Positions 17,409-25,618 of a stretch of 64,000 nucleotides of DNA are shown piece after piece (position 1 is the stretch's first letter; each line of letters starts with the position of its first letter). Source of the DNA: SIG701 sp045544955. GTDB taxonomy: Bacteria > Bacillota > Clostridia > Oscillospirales > CAG-272. The notes under the pieces were generated by a model. The model searched no databases, was not told the origin of the DNA, and saw nothing but the letters and a program-made list of their open reading frames with translations. The position numbers and the translations under genes are program-made. The DNA lies in contig JAZPZY010000043.1 in the NCBI GenBank assembly GCA_045544955.1, forward strand, positions 1 to 64,000, given 5' to 3'.

Positions 17409-19121
17409 ATGATTCAATTCAAAAGAACAATTTCCGCCCGGATTCTGGACGCCATGAACGCCCTGTGGCCGGAAAATACGCTTACCGCGGCAGACGTTGC
17501 CAATATGCTGGAGTATCCTCCGGACGATACCATGGGAGACGTGGCACTGCCTTGCTTTAAGTTGAGCAAATCTCTCCGCAGTGCACCGCCGAAAATCGCC
17601 GCCGCTCTTGCTGAGAAGATCGGTGCCTGCGAAATAGCGGACGTAAGCGTGGCCGGCGGATATCTTAATTTCAAAATTCTCCCGGCTTATCTTGCAAAAT
17701 CGGTGCTCACTTCCGTGGAGGAGAAGGGAAACGATTACGGCAAGAACGATCTGGGGGCAGGGAAGACGGTCGTTCTGGACTATTCCTCTCCCAATACCTC
17801 CAAGCCCTTTCACATCGGGCATCTGGGCACTACGGTCATCGGACACGCGCTGAAGCTGCTGCACGAGTTCTGCGGCTATACCTGTATCGGTATCAATCAC
17901 CTGGGCGACTGGGGTACGCAGAACGGCAAGCAGATCGTGGCATACCGGAAATGGGGCGATAAGGCCACCGTGGAGGAAAAGGGATGCGACGGCCTGGTTG
18001 AACTGTACGTGAAATTCCACGAGGAGGCAGAGAAAGATCCGTCTTTGAACGACGAGGCGAGAGCCGAGTTCAAGAGACTGGAAGAGCATGTGCCCGAAAA
18101 TATCGAGCTGTGGAAGTGGTTCCTTGAGATCAGCTTGAAAGAGTACAACGTGACCTACAAGCAGCTTGGCATCACTTTTGATCACTACATGGGCGAGAGC
18201 TTCTTCTCCGACAAAATGGACGCACAGATCCAGATCATGCGTGACAAGAACCTTCTGAAACTGGACGACGGTGCCTCTATCGTGGATCTGTCTGAGTACA
18301 ATATGCCGCCCTGCCTCATTCTGAAGCGTGACGGTGCCTCTCTGTATCCGTCCCGGGATATTGCCGCCGCCGTGTACAGAAAAGACAACTTCCATTTTGA
18401 TAAATGTATCTACGTTACCTCTGCCGGACAGAGTTTGCACTTTGCCCAGTGGTTCAAGGTCATGGAGCTGATGGGCTACGATTGGGTAGATCAACTGGTG
18501 CACGTTCCCTACGGTACGGTCAGCATCGGCGGCGAAAAACTGGCAACCCGTACGGGCAACGTGGTTCTGCTGAAGGATCTGTTCCGGCAGTCCATTGAAA
18601 AAGTGTACGAGATCATGAACGAGAAGAACCCCGACCTGCCGAACCGGGACGAAGTGGCCGAGGCCGTGGGCGTGGGTGCTATTGTATTCCACTATCTCTA
18701 CAACAGCCGTATCAAGGATATTAACTTCATTCTGGAAAATGCCCTCAGCTTTGAGGGAAGCACCGGTCCGTACGCCCAGTATACCTACGCACGTACGTGC
18801 AGTATTCTGGAGAAGGCCGGCGATCTTGACCTTACCGGAGACGCGGTTCTGACAAAGCCGGAGGAAGCCGCACTTCTGCTCACCCTGTCCAAGTTCCCTG
18901 AGAAGGTGCTGGACGCCGTGGAGCAGTACGAACCCTCTATCATCACCCGCTACGTGATCGACGTTTGTACGGCCTTCAATCGCTTCTACCAGGCGTGCCC
19001 GGTGGTCACCGCCGAGGATTTGGCTGTGCGCGCCGCCCGTGTTCGCCTTACCCGTGCCGCAGGACAGGTGATCCGCAACGCACTCCGCCTGATCTGCATT
19101 AAAACCCCGGAAAAAATTTAA
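17409..19121 (+). CDS. argS: Arginyl-tRNA synthetase
   Basis: A 570-aa class I aminoacyl-tRNA synthetase. The N-terminal Arg-specific domain precedes the HIGH motif in SPNTSKPFHIGHLGTTVIG. The KMSK-like loop is KLATRTGNVV, as in other ArgS proteins. The C-terminal DALR anticodon-binding domain contains TGPYAQYTYARTCSIL and ends with RAAGQVIRNALRLI. Length is normal for the family. Confidence 0.96.
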   Translation: MIQFKRTISARILDAMNALWPENTLTAADVANMLEYPPDDTMGDVALPCFKLSKSLRSAPPKIAAALAEKIGACEIADVSVAGGYLNFKILPAYLAKSVLTSVEEKGNDYGKNDLGAGKTVVLDYSSPNTSKPFHIGHLGTTVIGHALKLLHEFCGYTCIGINHLGDWGTQNGKQIVAYRKWGDKATVEEKGCDGLVELYVKFHEEAEKDPSLNDEARAEFKRLEEHVPENIELWKWFLEISLKEYNVTYKQLGITFDHYMGESFFSDKMDAQIQIMRDKNLLKLDDGASIVDLSEYNMPPCLILKRDGASLYPSRDIAAAVYRKDNFHFDKCIYVTSAGQSLHFAQWFKVMELMGYDWVDQLVHVPYGTVSIGGEKLATRTGNVVLLKDLFRQSIEKVYEIMNEKNPDLPNRDEVAEAVGVGAIVFHYLYNSRIKDINFILENALSFEGSTGPYAQYTYARTCSILEKAGDLDLTGDAVLTKPEEAALLLTLSKFPEKVLDAVEQYEPSIITRYVIDVCTAFNRFYQACPVVTAEDLAVRAARVRLTRAAGQVIRNALRLICIKTPEKI

Positions 19122-19194
19122 TTTTTGGATAGCCCCGCCGCAAAAGCCGGGGAGAAAGGATATACCGTTTTTCAGAAACGGACAGGTGTTAAAG

Positions 19195-19926
19195 ATGTCT
19201 GGACATAGTAAATGGAACAATATCAAGAATAAAAAAGCAAAAACCGACGCACAGAAGGGTAAACTCTTTACCAAGATCGGTAAGGAGATTGCCATCGCCG
19301 TGCGTGAGGGCGGCCCCGATCCGTCCGGCAACAGCAAGCTGCGTGAGATCGTAGCGAAAGCAAAGGCAAACAACGTGCCCAACGATAATATCGAACGTGC
19401 CATCAAAAAGGCAAGCAGTGCCGACGCCGTGGAATACGAGGAGATCGTATACGAGGGCTACGGCCCGTCCGGTGTTGCCGTAATCGTGGAGGCCGCTACC
19501 GACAGCCGCAACCGTACCGCGTCCGACGTGCGTCACTATTTCGACAAGTACGGCGGAAACCTGGGTCAGAGCGGATGCGTGTCCTTTATGTTTGAGGATA
19601 AGGGCGTGATCGTTATCCTCCGGGAAGACGGCGTGGATGAGGATGCCCTCATGGAGACGGCACTGGAAGCCGGTGCCGCTGACTTTACCGCTGACGAGGA
19701 TGCGTTCGAGATCCTCACCGAGGTGAGCGATCTGTATGCTGTCCGTGATGCCCTGGCGGAGGCCGGCTATACCATCGAATCTGCCGAAAAGGACAAGATT
19801 CCCAACACCTACGTTACGCTGACCAGCGAGGACGACATCAAGAATATGAACCTGCTGATCGAGCATCTGGAGGATTCCGACGACATCAGCGAGATCTACC
19901 ACAACTGGGAAAACTGCGAAGAATAA
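19195..19926 (+). CDS. yebC: YebC/PmpR-family protein (TACO1-like)
   Basis: A 243-aa protein with the signature start MSGHSKWNNIKNKKAKTDAQKG and the acidic middle EEIVYEGYGPSGVAVIVEAATD. The family was described as transcription regulators; recent work on YebC/TACO1 links it to translation through difficult sequences such as polyproline. ATG was preferred over a GTG three codons upstream. A CCCCG/CGGGG hairpin without U-tract lies in the argS-yebC gap (about 19134-19152). Confidence 0.95.
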   Translation: MSGHSKWNNIKNKKAKTDAQKGKLFTKIGKEIAIAVREGGPDPSGNSKLREIVAKAKANNVPNDNIERAIKKASSADAVEYEEIVYEGYGPSGVAVIVEAATDSRNRTASDVRHYFDKYGGNLGQSGCVSFMFEDKGVIVILREDGVDEDALMETALEAGAADFTADEDAFEILTEVSDLYAVRDALAEAGYTIESAEKDKIPNTYVTLTSEDDIKNMNLLIEHLEDSDDISEIYHNWENCEE

Positions 19927-19929
19927 TAA

Positions 19930-19970
19930 GAAGCCCCCGGATGCCATGCGGCATCCGGGGCTTCACTTTC
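19930..19970. terminator. Bidirectional terminator between yebC and the cotJC remnant
   Basis: GAAGCCCCCGGATGC (19930-19944) pairs with GCATCCGGGGCTTC (19951-19964), with one bulged C, followed by a pyrimidine-rich run. It ends yebC and, on the other strand, the cotJC remnant. Confidence 0.75.
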
Positions 19971-20177
19971 TTATTTTCCGGGCTTGTAAGCGGGGTTGAA
20001 CGCGTAGAAGTTTTTGGAGTCCATGCTGTCCTTGGCAATGCGGAGTGCATCACCGAAGCGCTGGTAGTGCACCACTTCCCGCTCACGGAGGAACTTCAAG
20101 GGCTCCCGCACGTCGGGATCGTCGATGAGGCGGAGAAGATTGTCGTAGGTCACGCGTGCCTTTTGCTCTGCTGCGTC
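19971..20177 (-). pseudogene. cotJC: 3' remnant of a cotJC-type (manganese catalase-like) spore coat gene
   Basis: The last 68 codons match the C-terminus of CotJC/Mn-catalase-like spore coat proteins: DAAEQKARVTYDNLLRL, DDPDVREPLKFLREREVVH, YQRFGDALRIA, then a KNFYAFNPAYKPGK tail. The N-terminal two thirds, with the other ferritin-like metal ligands, are missing. Homology stops 14 nt downstream of the stop codon of a serine recombinase gene, which is what an integration junction looks like. An ATG or GTG inside the remnant could start a 60-residue peptide, but no SD is seen. No 5' half was found elsewhere in the window. Confidence 0.72.
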
Positions 20178-20191
20178 TTTGCAAATGCGGA

Positions 20192-21742
20192 CTAAAACGT
20201 CCAGAAGATCTGTAAAGGAACGTTTCGCGTGCCCGGCATCCGCTTGCCTACGGTGATGCGGTCCACGAGCGTATCTACCACGGCACGGGTGAGATGGGGC
20301 GAATCCACGTAGTCCGCAATTCGATCTTCGGAGGATTTTTCCTCGGAAAACGCCGACGCTTCGGACAGTTCCTTTTCGGCTGTATTTATCCGTGTCTGCA
20401 GAACTTCTTTTTCCTCGGAAAACGCTTTTGAAAAATGGATGAATTCTTCCTCGTTGAGTATTCCTTTGACCTTATCTGCATATAGGGCACGCAGGGTTTC
20501 CTCCTTTTCGTGAATCTGTTTTTTCAGAGCCGAGAGTTCATTTTTCCACTGCCGCTTTTCGTTTTCCCTATCCTTTGTGGGTAAAAGGGCAGAGATAAGT
20601 TTTTCCCGGGATAGATACTGGGCGTTCCATTCCCGGATGCTCCGGAGAGTCGCTTCTTCCAGCCGCTTTTCCGATACGAATGCACCCGTGCAGGCATCCT
20701 TTGCCACATACCGTGTGGGACAGGAGAGGTATCTTTTGCCGTGGCTTTGGGAAGAACGCAGTGCGTATCCGCAGTGGGCACAGTAAGCCTTCCCGGCAAA
20801 GAGTCCCACGGTACCCGTGCCAAAGGGCTTTGCGTTTTCGGCGAGCCGTGCCTGCACCTGCTCCCACAGAGCCCGATCGATGATCGGTTCATGGGTGCCC
20901 GCCACCACGTACCAGCTGTCACGGGGACGTGGTCGGTTTTCCTTCGTTTTGTAGGAGACGCTGCCGTATTTCCCCTGTACCATGTGACCGAGATACATTT
21001 CGTTTTTCAAGATGGCGGCGACGGCACTGTATTTCCACAGGGCGGCGGCCGGCGTGTTGGGCTGTTTGTAGTGAAGCCCCTGCTGCCGTTTATATTCCGT
21101 TGGGTTGGGAATGCCTCTTTCATTCAGCCGGCGGGCGATGGCCGTCTTTCCGTATCCGTCAGCGAACAGATGAAAGATCTCCCGCACTACGGCGGCGGCT
21201 GGCGGATCGATAAGCAGGTGTCCCTTTTTTTCGGGATCCTTTTTGTAGCCGTACAGGGCAAAAGAGCCGATATGGAGTCCGTTCTGCCGGCGGCTTGTCA
21301 ACACACTGCGGATGTTTTCTGACATATCCTCCAGATACCATTCGTTCACCAGCCCGTTGATCTGACGGGATTTTTTGTTTCCTCGGTTGTCCGTGTCCGC
21401 ATTATCCACGATGCTGACAAAGCGGATGCCCCAAAGAGGGAACAGCCCGTGTATGTACTTTTCCACCAGTTCCATCTCTCTTGTAAAGCGGGACTGAGTT
21501 TTGCACAGGATAATATCAAAGCACCGCATTTCCGCATCGGCAAGGAGACGGTTGAAGGCCGGCCGCTTCCGGTCTGCCCCGGCGTAATCGTCATCGCTGT
21601 AAATGCCGTAGATCTCCCATCCCCGGTCCATGGCGTACCGGATCAGCATGGATTTTTGATTTTGTATACTGCCTGAATCTTCCGTCTTTAGCGATTTGTT
21701 TTTGTCTTCCTCGGACAGGCGGCAGTAGATGGCGGCTTTCAT
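20192..21742 (-). CDS. Large serine recombinase
   Basis: A 516-aa large serine recombinase. The N-terminal resolvase domain has the nucleophile in YCRLSEEDK (Ser10) and the conserved RFTRE block. The Recombinase domain covers about 160-290 (SFALYGYKKDP, ARRLNERGIPNP). A zinc ribbon lies near 335-370 (CAHCGY, then CPTR and CTG), followed by a coiled coil near 410-470 rich in Lys and Glu. All parts are intact, so it should be active. Such enzymes integrate and excise phages, conjugative elements and sporulation-gene intervening elements. Its ATG overlaps the stop of an upstream 51-aa gene, and its 3' end touches a cotJC fragment. Confidence 0.93.
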   Translation of the reverse strand: MKAAIYCRLSEEDKNKSLKTEDSGSIQNQKSMLIRYAMDRGWEIYGIYSDDDYAGADRKRPAFNRLLADAEMRCFDIILCKTQSRFTREMELVEKYIHGLFPLWGIRFVSIVDNADTDNRGNKKSRQINGLVNEWYLEDMSENIRSVLTSRRQNGLHIGSFALYGYKKDPEKKGHLLIDPPAAAVVREIFHLFADGYGKTAIARRLNERGIPNPTEYKRQQGLHYKQPNTPAAALWKYSAVAAILKNEMYLGHMVQGKYGSVSYKTKENRPRPRDSWYVVAGTHEPIIDRALWEQVQARLAENAKPFGTGTVGLFAGKAYCAHCGYALRSSQSHGKRYLSCPTRYVAKDACTGAFVSEKRLEEATLRSIREWNAQYLSREKLISALLPTKDRENEKRQWKNELSALKKQIHEKEETLRALYADKVKGILNEEEFIHFSKAFSEEKEVLQTRINTAEKELSEASAFSEEKSSEDRIADYVDSPHLTRAVVDTLVDRITVGKRMPGTRNVPLQIFWTF

Positions 21743-21894
21743 CGTTGGCCACCGGTGCAGTGATCCGATTGCTTTCGCTTTTCGGCCCGCTTAATAATCC
21801 CAACCCATTTTTCCGTGTACCGCTTTTTTCGCTCGCTTTCGCTGCCGGTCACAAAATAATACTGGCAGTATGGATCCGTTTTGTCTGTGCACAT
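21739..21894 (-). CDS. 51-aa small protein coupled to the serine recombinase
   Basis: Not a recognised family. The 51-aa product starts MCTDKTDPYCQYYFVTG and continues with a basic segment (ESERKKRYTEKW, IIKRAEKRKQ) and a tail with His and Cys. A strong SD (GGGAGG, 8 nt before ATG) precedes it, and its TGA overlaps the recombinase ATG (ATGA), so the recombinase is probably translated by coupling. Small basic proteins encoded beside serine recombinases can be recombination directionality factors or DNA-binding accessory proteins, but that is only inference. The SD lies in a stable hairpin. Confidence 0.6.
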   Translation of the reverse strand: MCTDKTDPYCQYYFVTGSESERKKRYTEKWVGIIKRAEKRKQSDHCTGGQR

Positions 21895-21902
21895 GTAAAA
21901 CA

Positions 21903-21929
21903 CCTCCCGCCGGCAGTATATGCGGGAGG
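21903..21929 (-). promoter_or_regulatory. Hairpin sequestering the ribosome binding site of the recombinase operon
   Basis: An 8-bp perfect GC-rich stem (21903-21910 with 21922-21929, 11-nt loop) has the GGGAGG SD of the 51-aa gene in its 3' arm. In RNA that contains both arms, initiation would be blocked. Read-through RNA from the aminotransferase side would contain both. Confidence 0.55.
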
Positions 21930-21942
21930 GACTGTCCGTGAC

Positions 21943-21981
21943 AAAAAAAGAGATGACGCGTGTGGCGCCATCTCTTTTTTT
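21943..21981. terminator. Terminator after the DegT-type aminotransferase gene
   Basis: GAGATG and CATCTC arms (with extra partial pairing of GCGC) are flanked by seven A and seven T residues, giving a bidirectional rho-independent terminator. It separates the catabolic operon from the recombinase unit downstream on the minus strand. Confidence 0.75.
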
Positions 21982-21993
21982 GCATATTAAAAA

Positions 21994-23319
21994 TTATTCG
22001 TTCTCGGTACCGTACCAGCGGCCTTCGCTCTTCTTCTCGGCCTTCTTATCCAGAAGCTGGTCAGCGTTCAGGGCAACCTTTCTGAAGCCGGCTGCGATGT
22101 AATCGATGTATTCAGAATACAGCTTCTTGAACCAGGGCGCACCGATCATCATGATCTTCTCGGAGGGTGCAAGGGCAGCATCCGTTTCACGGACATCGCG
22201 ATCTGCGAATGCAATACGGGTAGGCTTGCCGATGTGGGTCAGGTCAAACTCCTTGAAGAGTCTGTGAGTGTGCAGCGGGAAGTTTCCGCCGGCACTGATT
22301 GCTTTGCCGATCTCAGCCTTTACGGCGGCACAGAATACGTTTACGTCCAGCCCGCCCAACTCTTCTGCACGGTAGACGAATCCCGGTACGTACCAGCCGG
22401 CCATATTGGAGCCTTCGGATTCGTCTACACGAATGGGATGAATACCCGGCAGATCAGAGAGCTGATCGAAGAAGTAGTTCATAGCCTTGCGGATCTCGGC
22501 GGTACGCTCGTCGTAGTACTTGAGCTGTACACGGGCGGCGGCAGAACAGGTCTGGTTTACACGGCCCTTCAGTCCGCTCAGCGGCAGACCGACGAACGGC
22601 TTCAGATACTCCGTTTCGGTGATGTGCTTCAGATCGTTACGCTCGTAGTGGCTGAATGCCAGTGCACGCTCGTAGATCTCCACGTCGTTGGTAATCAGAG
22701 CACCCAGCTCGCCGGCGGCAAAGGACTTACCGCTCATGAGGGACATAGCACCTACGTCACCGATGGTGCCCAGACGGCGTCCCTTGTAGAGACCGCCCTG
22801 TGCGTGGGAAACGTCCTCGATAACCTTCAAATTATGCTTCTTGGCGAATTCCATAACCGGATCCATATCCACGGGGTGAGCCATGTAGTGCACCACCATG
22901 ATCGCCTTGGTGCGGGGGCTGAGACAGCGTTCCAGATCCTTGGGATCCAGGCCCAAGGTGTTGGGATCGATGTTGGCGAAGACTACGGATGCGCCCAGAA
23001 GCTGAGCGGAAAGGCAGCTTGCCCAGTAGGTCTTGGTGGGGCAGATGATCTCATCGCCGGCACCCAGGCCAACACCGAACATGGCAGCCAGCAGGGACAT
23101 GGTGCCGTTGCATACGGCAACGCAGTGCTTCATGCCCAGCCATTCAGCAAATTCTTTTTCAAATGCTTCGGTGATATCCGTGCCTGAGAAGGCGTTGCGT
23201 TCCACAACGTCCATAATGGCGTCTTTGTCTTCCTGCGTGATGATCGGCCATTTGAAGATATCAGCCGGTTCTTCGACCTTCGGAATGGGATTTCCGCCTA
23301 AGTATGCGAGTTTTTCCAT
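21994..23319 (-). CDS. DegT/DnrJ/EryC1/StrS-family aminotransferase
   Basis: A 441-aa PLP-dependent enzyme of the sugar aminotransferase family (PF01041). It has the N-terminal NAFSGTDITEAFEKEFAEW, the cofactor region VIEDVSHAQGG, and the likely Schiff-base Lys in SLMSGKSFAAGELGAL. Members usually transaminate nucleotide-linked keto-sugars or free keto-inositols and keto-sugars. There are no nucleotide-sugar genes here, and it is the last gene of a catabolic cluster, so it may act on a free keto-sugar (inference). The AGGAGAT SD is clear. Confidence 0.87.
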   Translation of the reverse strand: MEKLAYLGGNPIPKVEEPADIFKWPIITQEDKDAIMDVVERNAFSGTDITEAFEKEFAEWLGMKHCVAVCNGTMSLLAAMFGVGLGAGDEIICPTKTYWASCLSAQLLGASVVFANIDPNTLGLDPKDLERCLSPRTKAIMVVHYMAHPVDMDPVMEFAKKHNLKVIEDVSHAQGGLYKGRRLGTIGDVGAMSLMSGKSFAAGELGALITNDVEIYERALAFSHYERNDLKHITETEYLKPFVGLPLSGLKGRVNQTCSAAARVQLKYYDERTAEIRKAMNYFFDQLSDLPGIHPIRVDESEGSNMAGWYVPGFVYRAEELGGLDVNVFCAAVKAEIGKAISAGGNFPLHTHRLFKEFDLTHIGKPTRIAFADRDVRETDAALAPSEKIMMIGAPWFKKLYSEYIDYIAAGFRKVALNADQLLDKKAEKKSEGRWYGTENE

Positions 23320-23356
23320 TGTAATGATCTCCTAATCAAAAATATTTTTAGAAAAA

Positions 23357-24262
23357 TTATTTCAAACCAAGCAGTTTCTCTGCATTGCCGCGGCAGATCT
23401 TGTAGTAAGCGGCCTCGGAAATGTATCCGTTATCCACCGCATCGTCCAGGAAAGAGGCAAGGCGCACCATGGGATCGTCTTTGATCCGCTCGAAATCGTT
23501 GGTGCAGATATCGGTGGCGTAGAGGAGCTTATCCTGGAACTCCTCAAGGAATTTGTAAGCAAACTCGGGATCACGCATGATGGCGTTGGCGCCGCTGCCG
23601 GCGGACAAGTCTGCATACATGCCGGGGTATTTTGCCAGAAGTTCCGGCACTCTGCCGCCGGGGGTAACTTTGCCGGTAGGATAGCCGCCGCGGGTTTCCG
23701 GGGTAAGATCGCCGCTGATCTCCGCCCAGAATTTCTGGGAGTGACCGATCAGCTTCAGTCCGGGGAAGGTCTTCAGCACCGTTTCCAGACGGGGCAGATG
23801 GAACTCATCTACCAGACCGTAGTCGCCGCCCTTGTTGCCGATATGGAAGGTGACGGGAAGCCCGCACTGCTCGCAGTGATAGAACAGATTCATGGACATG
23901 GAATCGTCAAAGTGCAGATTGGCGCAAACCTCGCCCACACCCTTGGCGCCCAGTGCTTTATAGTGCTCCAGAACGGGAGTGAAATTCGTCTTTGGAGAGT
24001 GACTGCCCTGACGGGGATCGATGTTGCAGAACCAACTGAAGGAATCCGGATACCGCTCTGCCATGGCCATGATCTCCCGGTTGGTGGTGGGCTCGAAATA
24101 AAACTCTGTGGTAATCAGCGGCATCAGTACGGCACGCTCAATACCGATTTTTTCATACATGACAAGCAGTTCTTCGGGCATGGGCCAGAAATCGCCCCGG
24201 GGATGGGGATAGCCGTGAGAAGAGACAGCATGGGCATGCATGTCAATTTTCTTAACTCTCAT
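23357..24262 (-). CDS. Amidohydrolase-family metal-dependent hydrolase A (PF04909 type)
   Basis: A 301-aa TIM-barrel amidohydrolase of the ACMSD/fuconolactonase-like group. Metal ligands appear intact: HxH in IDMHAHAV, His in TFHIGNKG, His in LIGHSQKFWAE, and Asp in LLYATDICTN. Members act as lactonases, decarboxylases or hydrolases of small acids. It is about 60% identical by eye to the gene two positions upstream in the operon, nearly identical after about residue 170 but different in residues 12-65, which surround the active site. The substrate is unknown. Confidence 0.85.
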   Translation of the reverse strand: MRVKKIDMHAHAVSSHGYPHPRGDFWPMPEELLVMYEKIGIERAVLMPLITTEFYFEPTTNREIMAMAERYPDSFSWFCNIDPRQGSHSPKTNFTPVLEHYKALGAKGVGEVCANLHFDDSMSMNLFYHCEQCGLPVTFHIGNKGGDYGLVDEFHLPRLETVLKTFPGLKLIGHSQKFWAEISGDLTPETRGGYPTGKVTPGGRVPELLAKYPGMYADLSAGSGANAIMRDPEFAYKFLEEFQDKLLYATDICTNDFERIKDDPMVRLASFLDDAVDNGYISEAAYYKICRGNAEKLLGLK

Positions 24263-24322
24263 ATAGATCCTCCTTGTGGAAATGAGATAACGCTGTGATG
24301 CACAGCGGGATTAACAAATACC

Positions 24323-25603
24323 TTATTCCGGCAGGGTGACGTAATACACCCACGGCTCACCGCTGAAGGCGGGTTCGCCGGCATGCTGACCGCATTTGGT
24401 CAGGTAAATTTCCAGCCGTCCGCTTACCCGGTCCTGCACGTAGTGGAAGTTTGTAAGCTGTACCTTGTCCGTTTCGCCTTCACGACGGGTGTCGATCACC
24501 GTATACGTTTCTTTTTTCGCAGTGCCGTAGGTCTGATCCACTTCCACGATGCAGAGGGGCCAGCGGGGGTGGTTGGCGTAGACATTGTGCCCCGTGATGT
24601 TGCCCACCCAGTACAGCTTACCGTTCCGGCTGTCTCTTATCAGCTGGGAATAGGAGGCGGAGGAGTAGATGACCTCGCCGTCGTCGAAATGCCAGGGCAT
24701 GGGCGGCACGAAGGTTTTGCCGCCGTCATCGGAGTACGTATACCACTTGAAGCCGGGCGTACCGGGCTCAATGCGGGTATTCCACGCGGTGGTGCTGTAG
24801 TTGGACCCACGGAAGATGATAAGGATTCTGCCGGAGTCAAGCTTTGCCACCGTCGGCTCATCCACACCCCGGGAGGACTGAAGATCGGAAATCAGAATGG
24901 GGCGGGAGGGGATAAAGTCATACCGTTCGCCGTTCCATACGCCGCGCACAAACATAAGATTGCGGAGAATATGGGGGGCGCTTGGAAAATGCTCGTTTAC
25001 GTCCACGCCGGCGATCTCGCATGCCTTGTAAACCGGGATGCCCATGGCGAACAGAATATCGCCGTTATCGTCAATTTCAAGATAGGGATTGGGGAAGGCT
25101 TCGTTCCGGTGGAAATGTTCCATATTCAATGGATCAGCCGGATCAAAATCGGCACCGTCCTCGTATTTTACAAGCCAGTCGGTGCGCTTGCCGTCCTCGG
25201 TAACGACACCCACGTGGGCATGGTCGGAGACGTAATCACAGTCACCGCCCCACATTTTTTTGTAGGCGGCTTCGTGTCCATCACGGAAGAAGCGGGACAT
25301 GCCCACACCTACGTAATGCTTATGTACCGGATTCCAGAAGAGACGAAGGTCGCTGGGATAATTCCGCTCGTGGGGACCGTACGTCTGAAAGCCGCTTTCC
25401 TCGTAGATGTCGCGCCATTCAGTCCAGGTTTTGCCGTTGTCCTCGCTGATCCGTTCCTTTGCGCCGTCACTGAAATCATCAGAGGAGGCGGTTTCCCACA
25501 TTTCGATACGGGTCAGACCATCTTTCTCTTTATAAAACTGGCGGAAATTATCGGTGATACCGTGACGGGGGTCGCTGTACAGCTTTGCTTCTACAGTAAT
25601 CAT
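24323..25603 (-). CDS. Sialidase-fold (BNR/Asp-box) protein, predicted cytoplasmic
   Basis: A 426-aa six-bladed beta-propeller protein with Asp-box repeats at SEDNGKTW (residues 53-60) and YSDDGGKTF (near 290). The catalytic set of true sialidases is not obvious, and no signal peptide is present, so the protein is probably cytoplasmic. It may be a glycoside hydrolase, lyase or non-catalytic propeller acting on a short imported sugar. It lies between two paralogous amidohydrolases, 15 nt from the upstream one and about 60 nt from the downstream one, so the three are probably one functional module. Confidence 0.72.
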   Translation of the reverse strand: MITVEAKLYSDPRHGITDNFRQFYKEKDGLTRIEMWETASSDDFSDGAKERISEDNGKTWTEWRDIYEESGFQTYGPHERNYPSDLRLFWNPVHKHYVGVGMSRFFRDGHEAAYKKMWGGDCDYVSDHAHVGVVTEDGKRTDWLVKYEDGADFDPADPLNMEHFHRNEAFPNPYLEIDDNGDILFAMGIPVYKACEIAGVDVNEHFPSAPHILRNLMFVRGVWNGERYDFIPSRPILISDLQSSRGVDEPTVAKLDSGRILIIFRGSNYSTTAWNTRIEPGTPGFKWYTYSDDGGKTFVPPMPWHFDDGEVIYSSASYSQLIRDSRNGKLYWVGNITGHNVYANHPRWPLCIVEVDQTYGTAKKETYTVIDTRREGETDKVQLTNFHYVQDRVSGRLEIYLTKCGQHAGEPAFSGEPWVYYVTLPE

Positions 25604-25618
25604 AGCAAAAAGCCTCCG

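Noticed and set aside
19134..19152. CCCCG/CGGGG hairpin between argS and yebC as a terminator
   Set aside because: Short stem with no U-tract; noted only under yebC.
16278..19406. Very long open frame (about 1040 codons) on the minus strand across the prs, argS and yebC genes
   Set aside because: It is antisense to three clearly conserved genes, has no recognisable domain and is rich in His and Gln as expected from the complement of a biased codon set.
19971..20153. The 60-codon frame as an independent small gene
   Set aside because: It is exactly the C-terminal end of CotJC, has no SD, and homology continues upstream of its first possible start to the recombinase junction.
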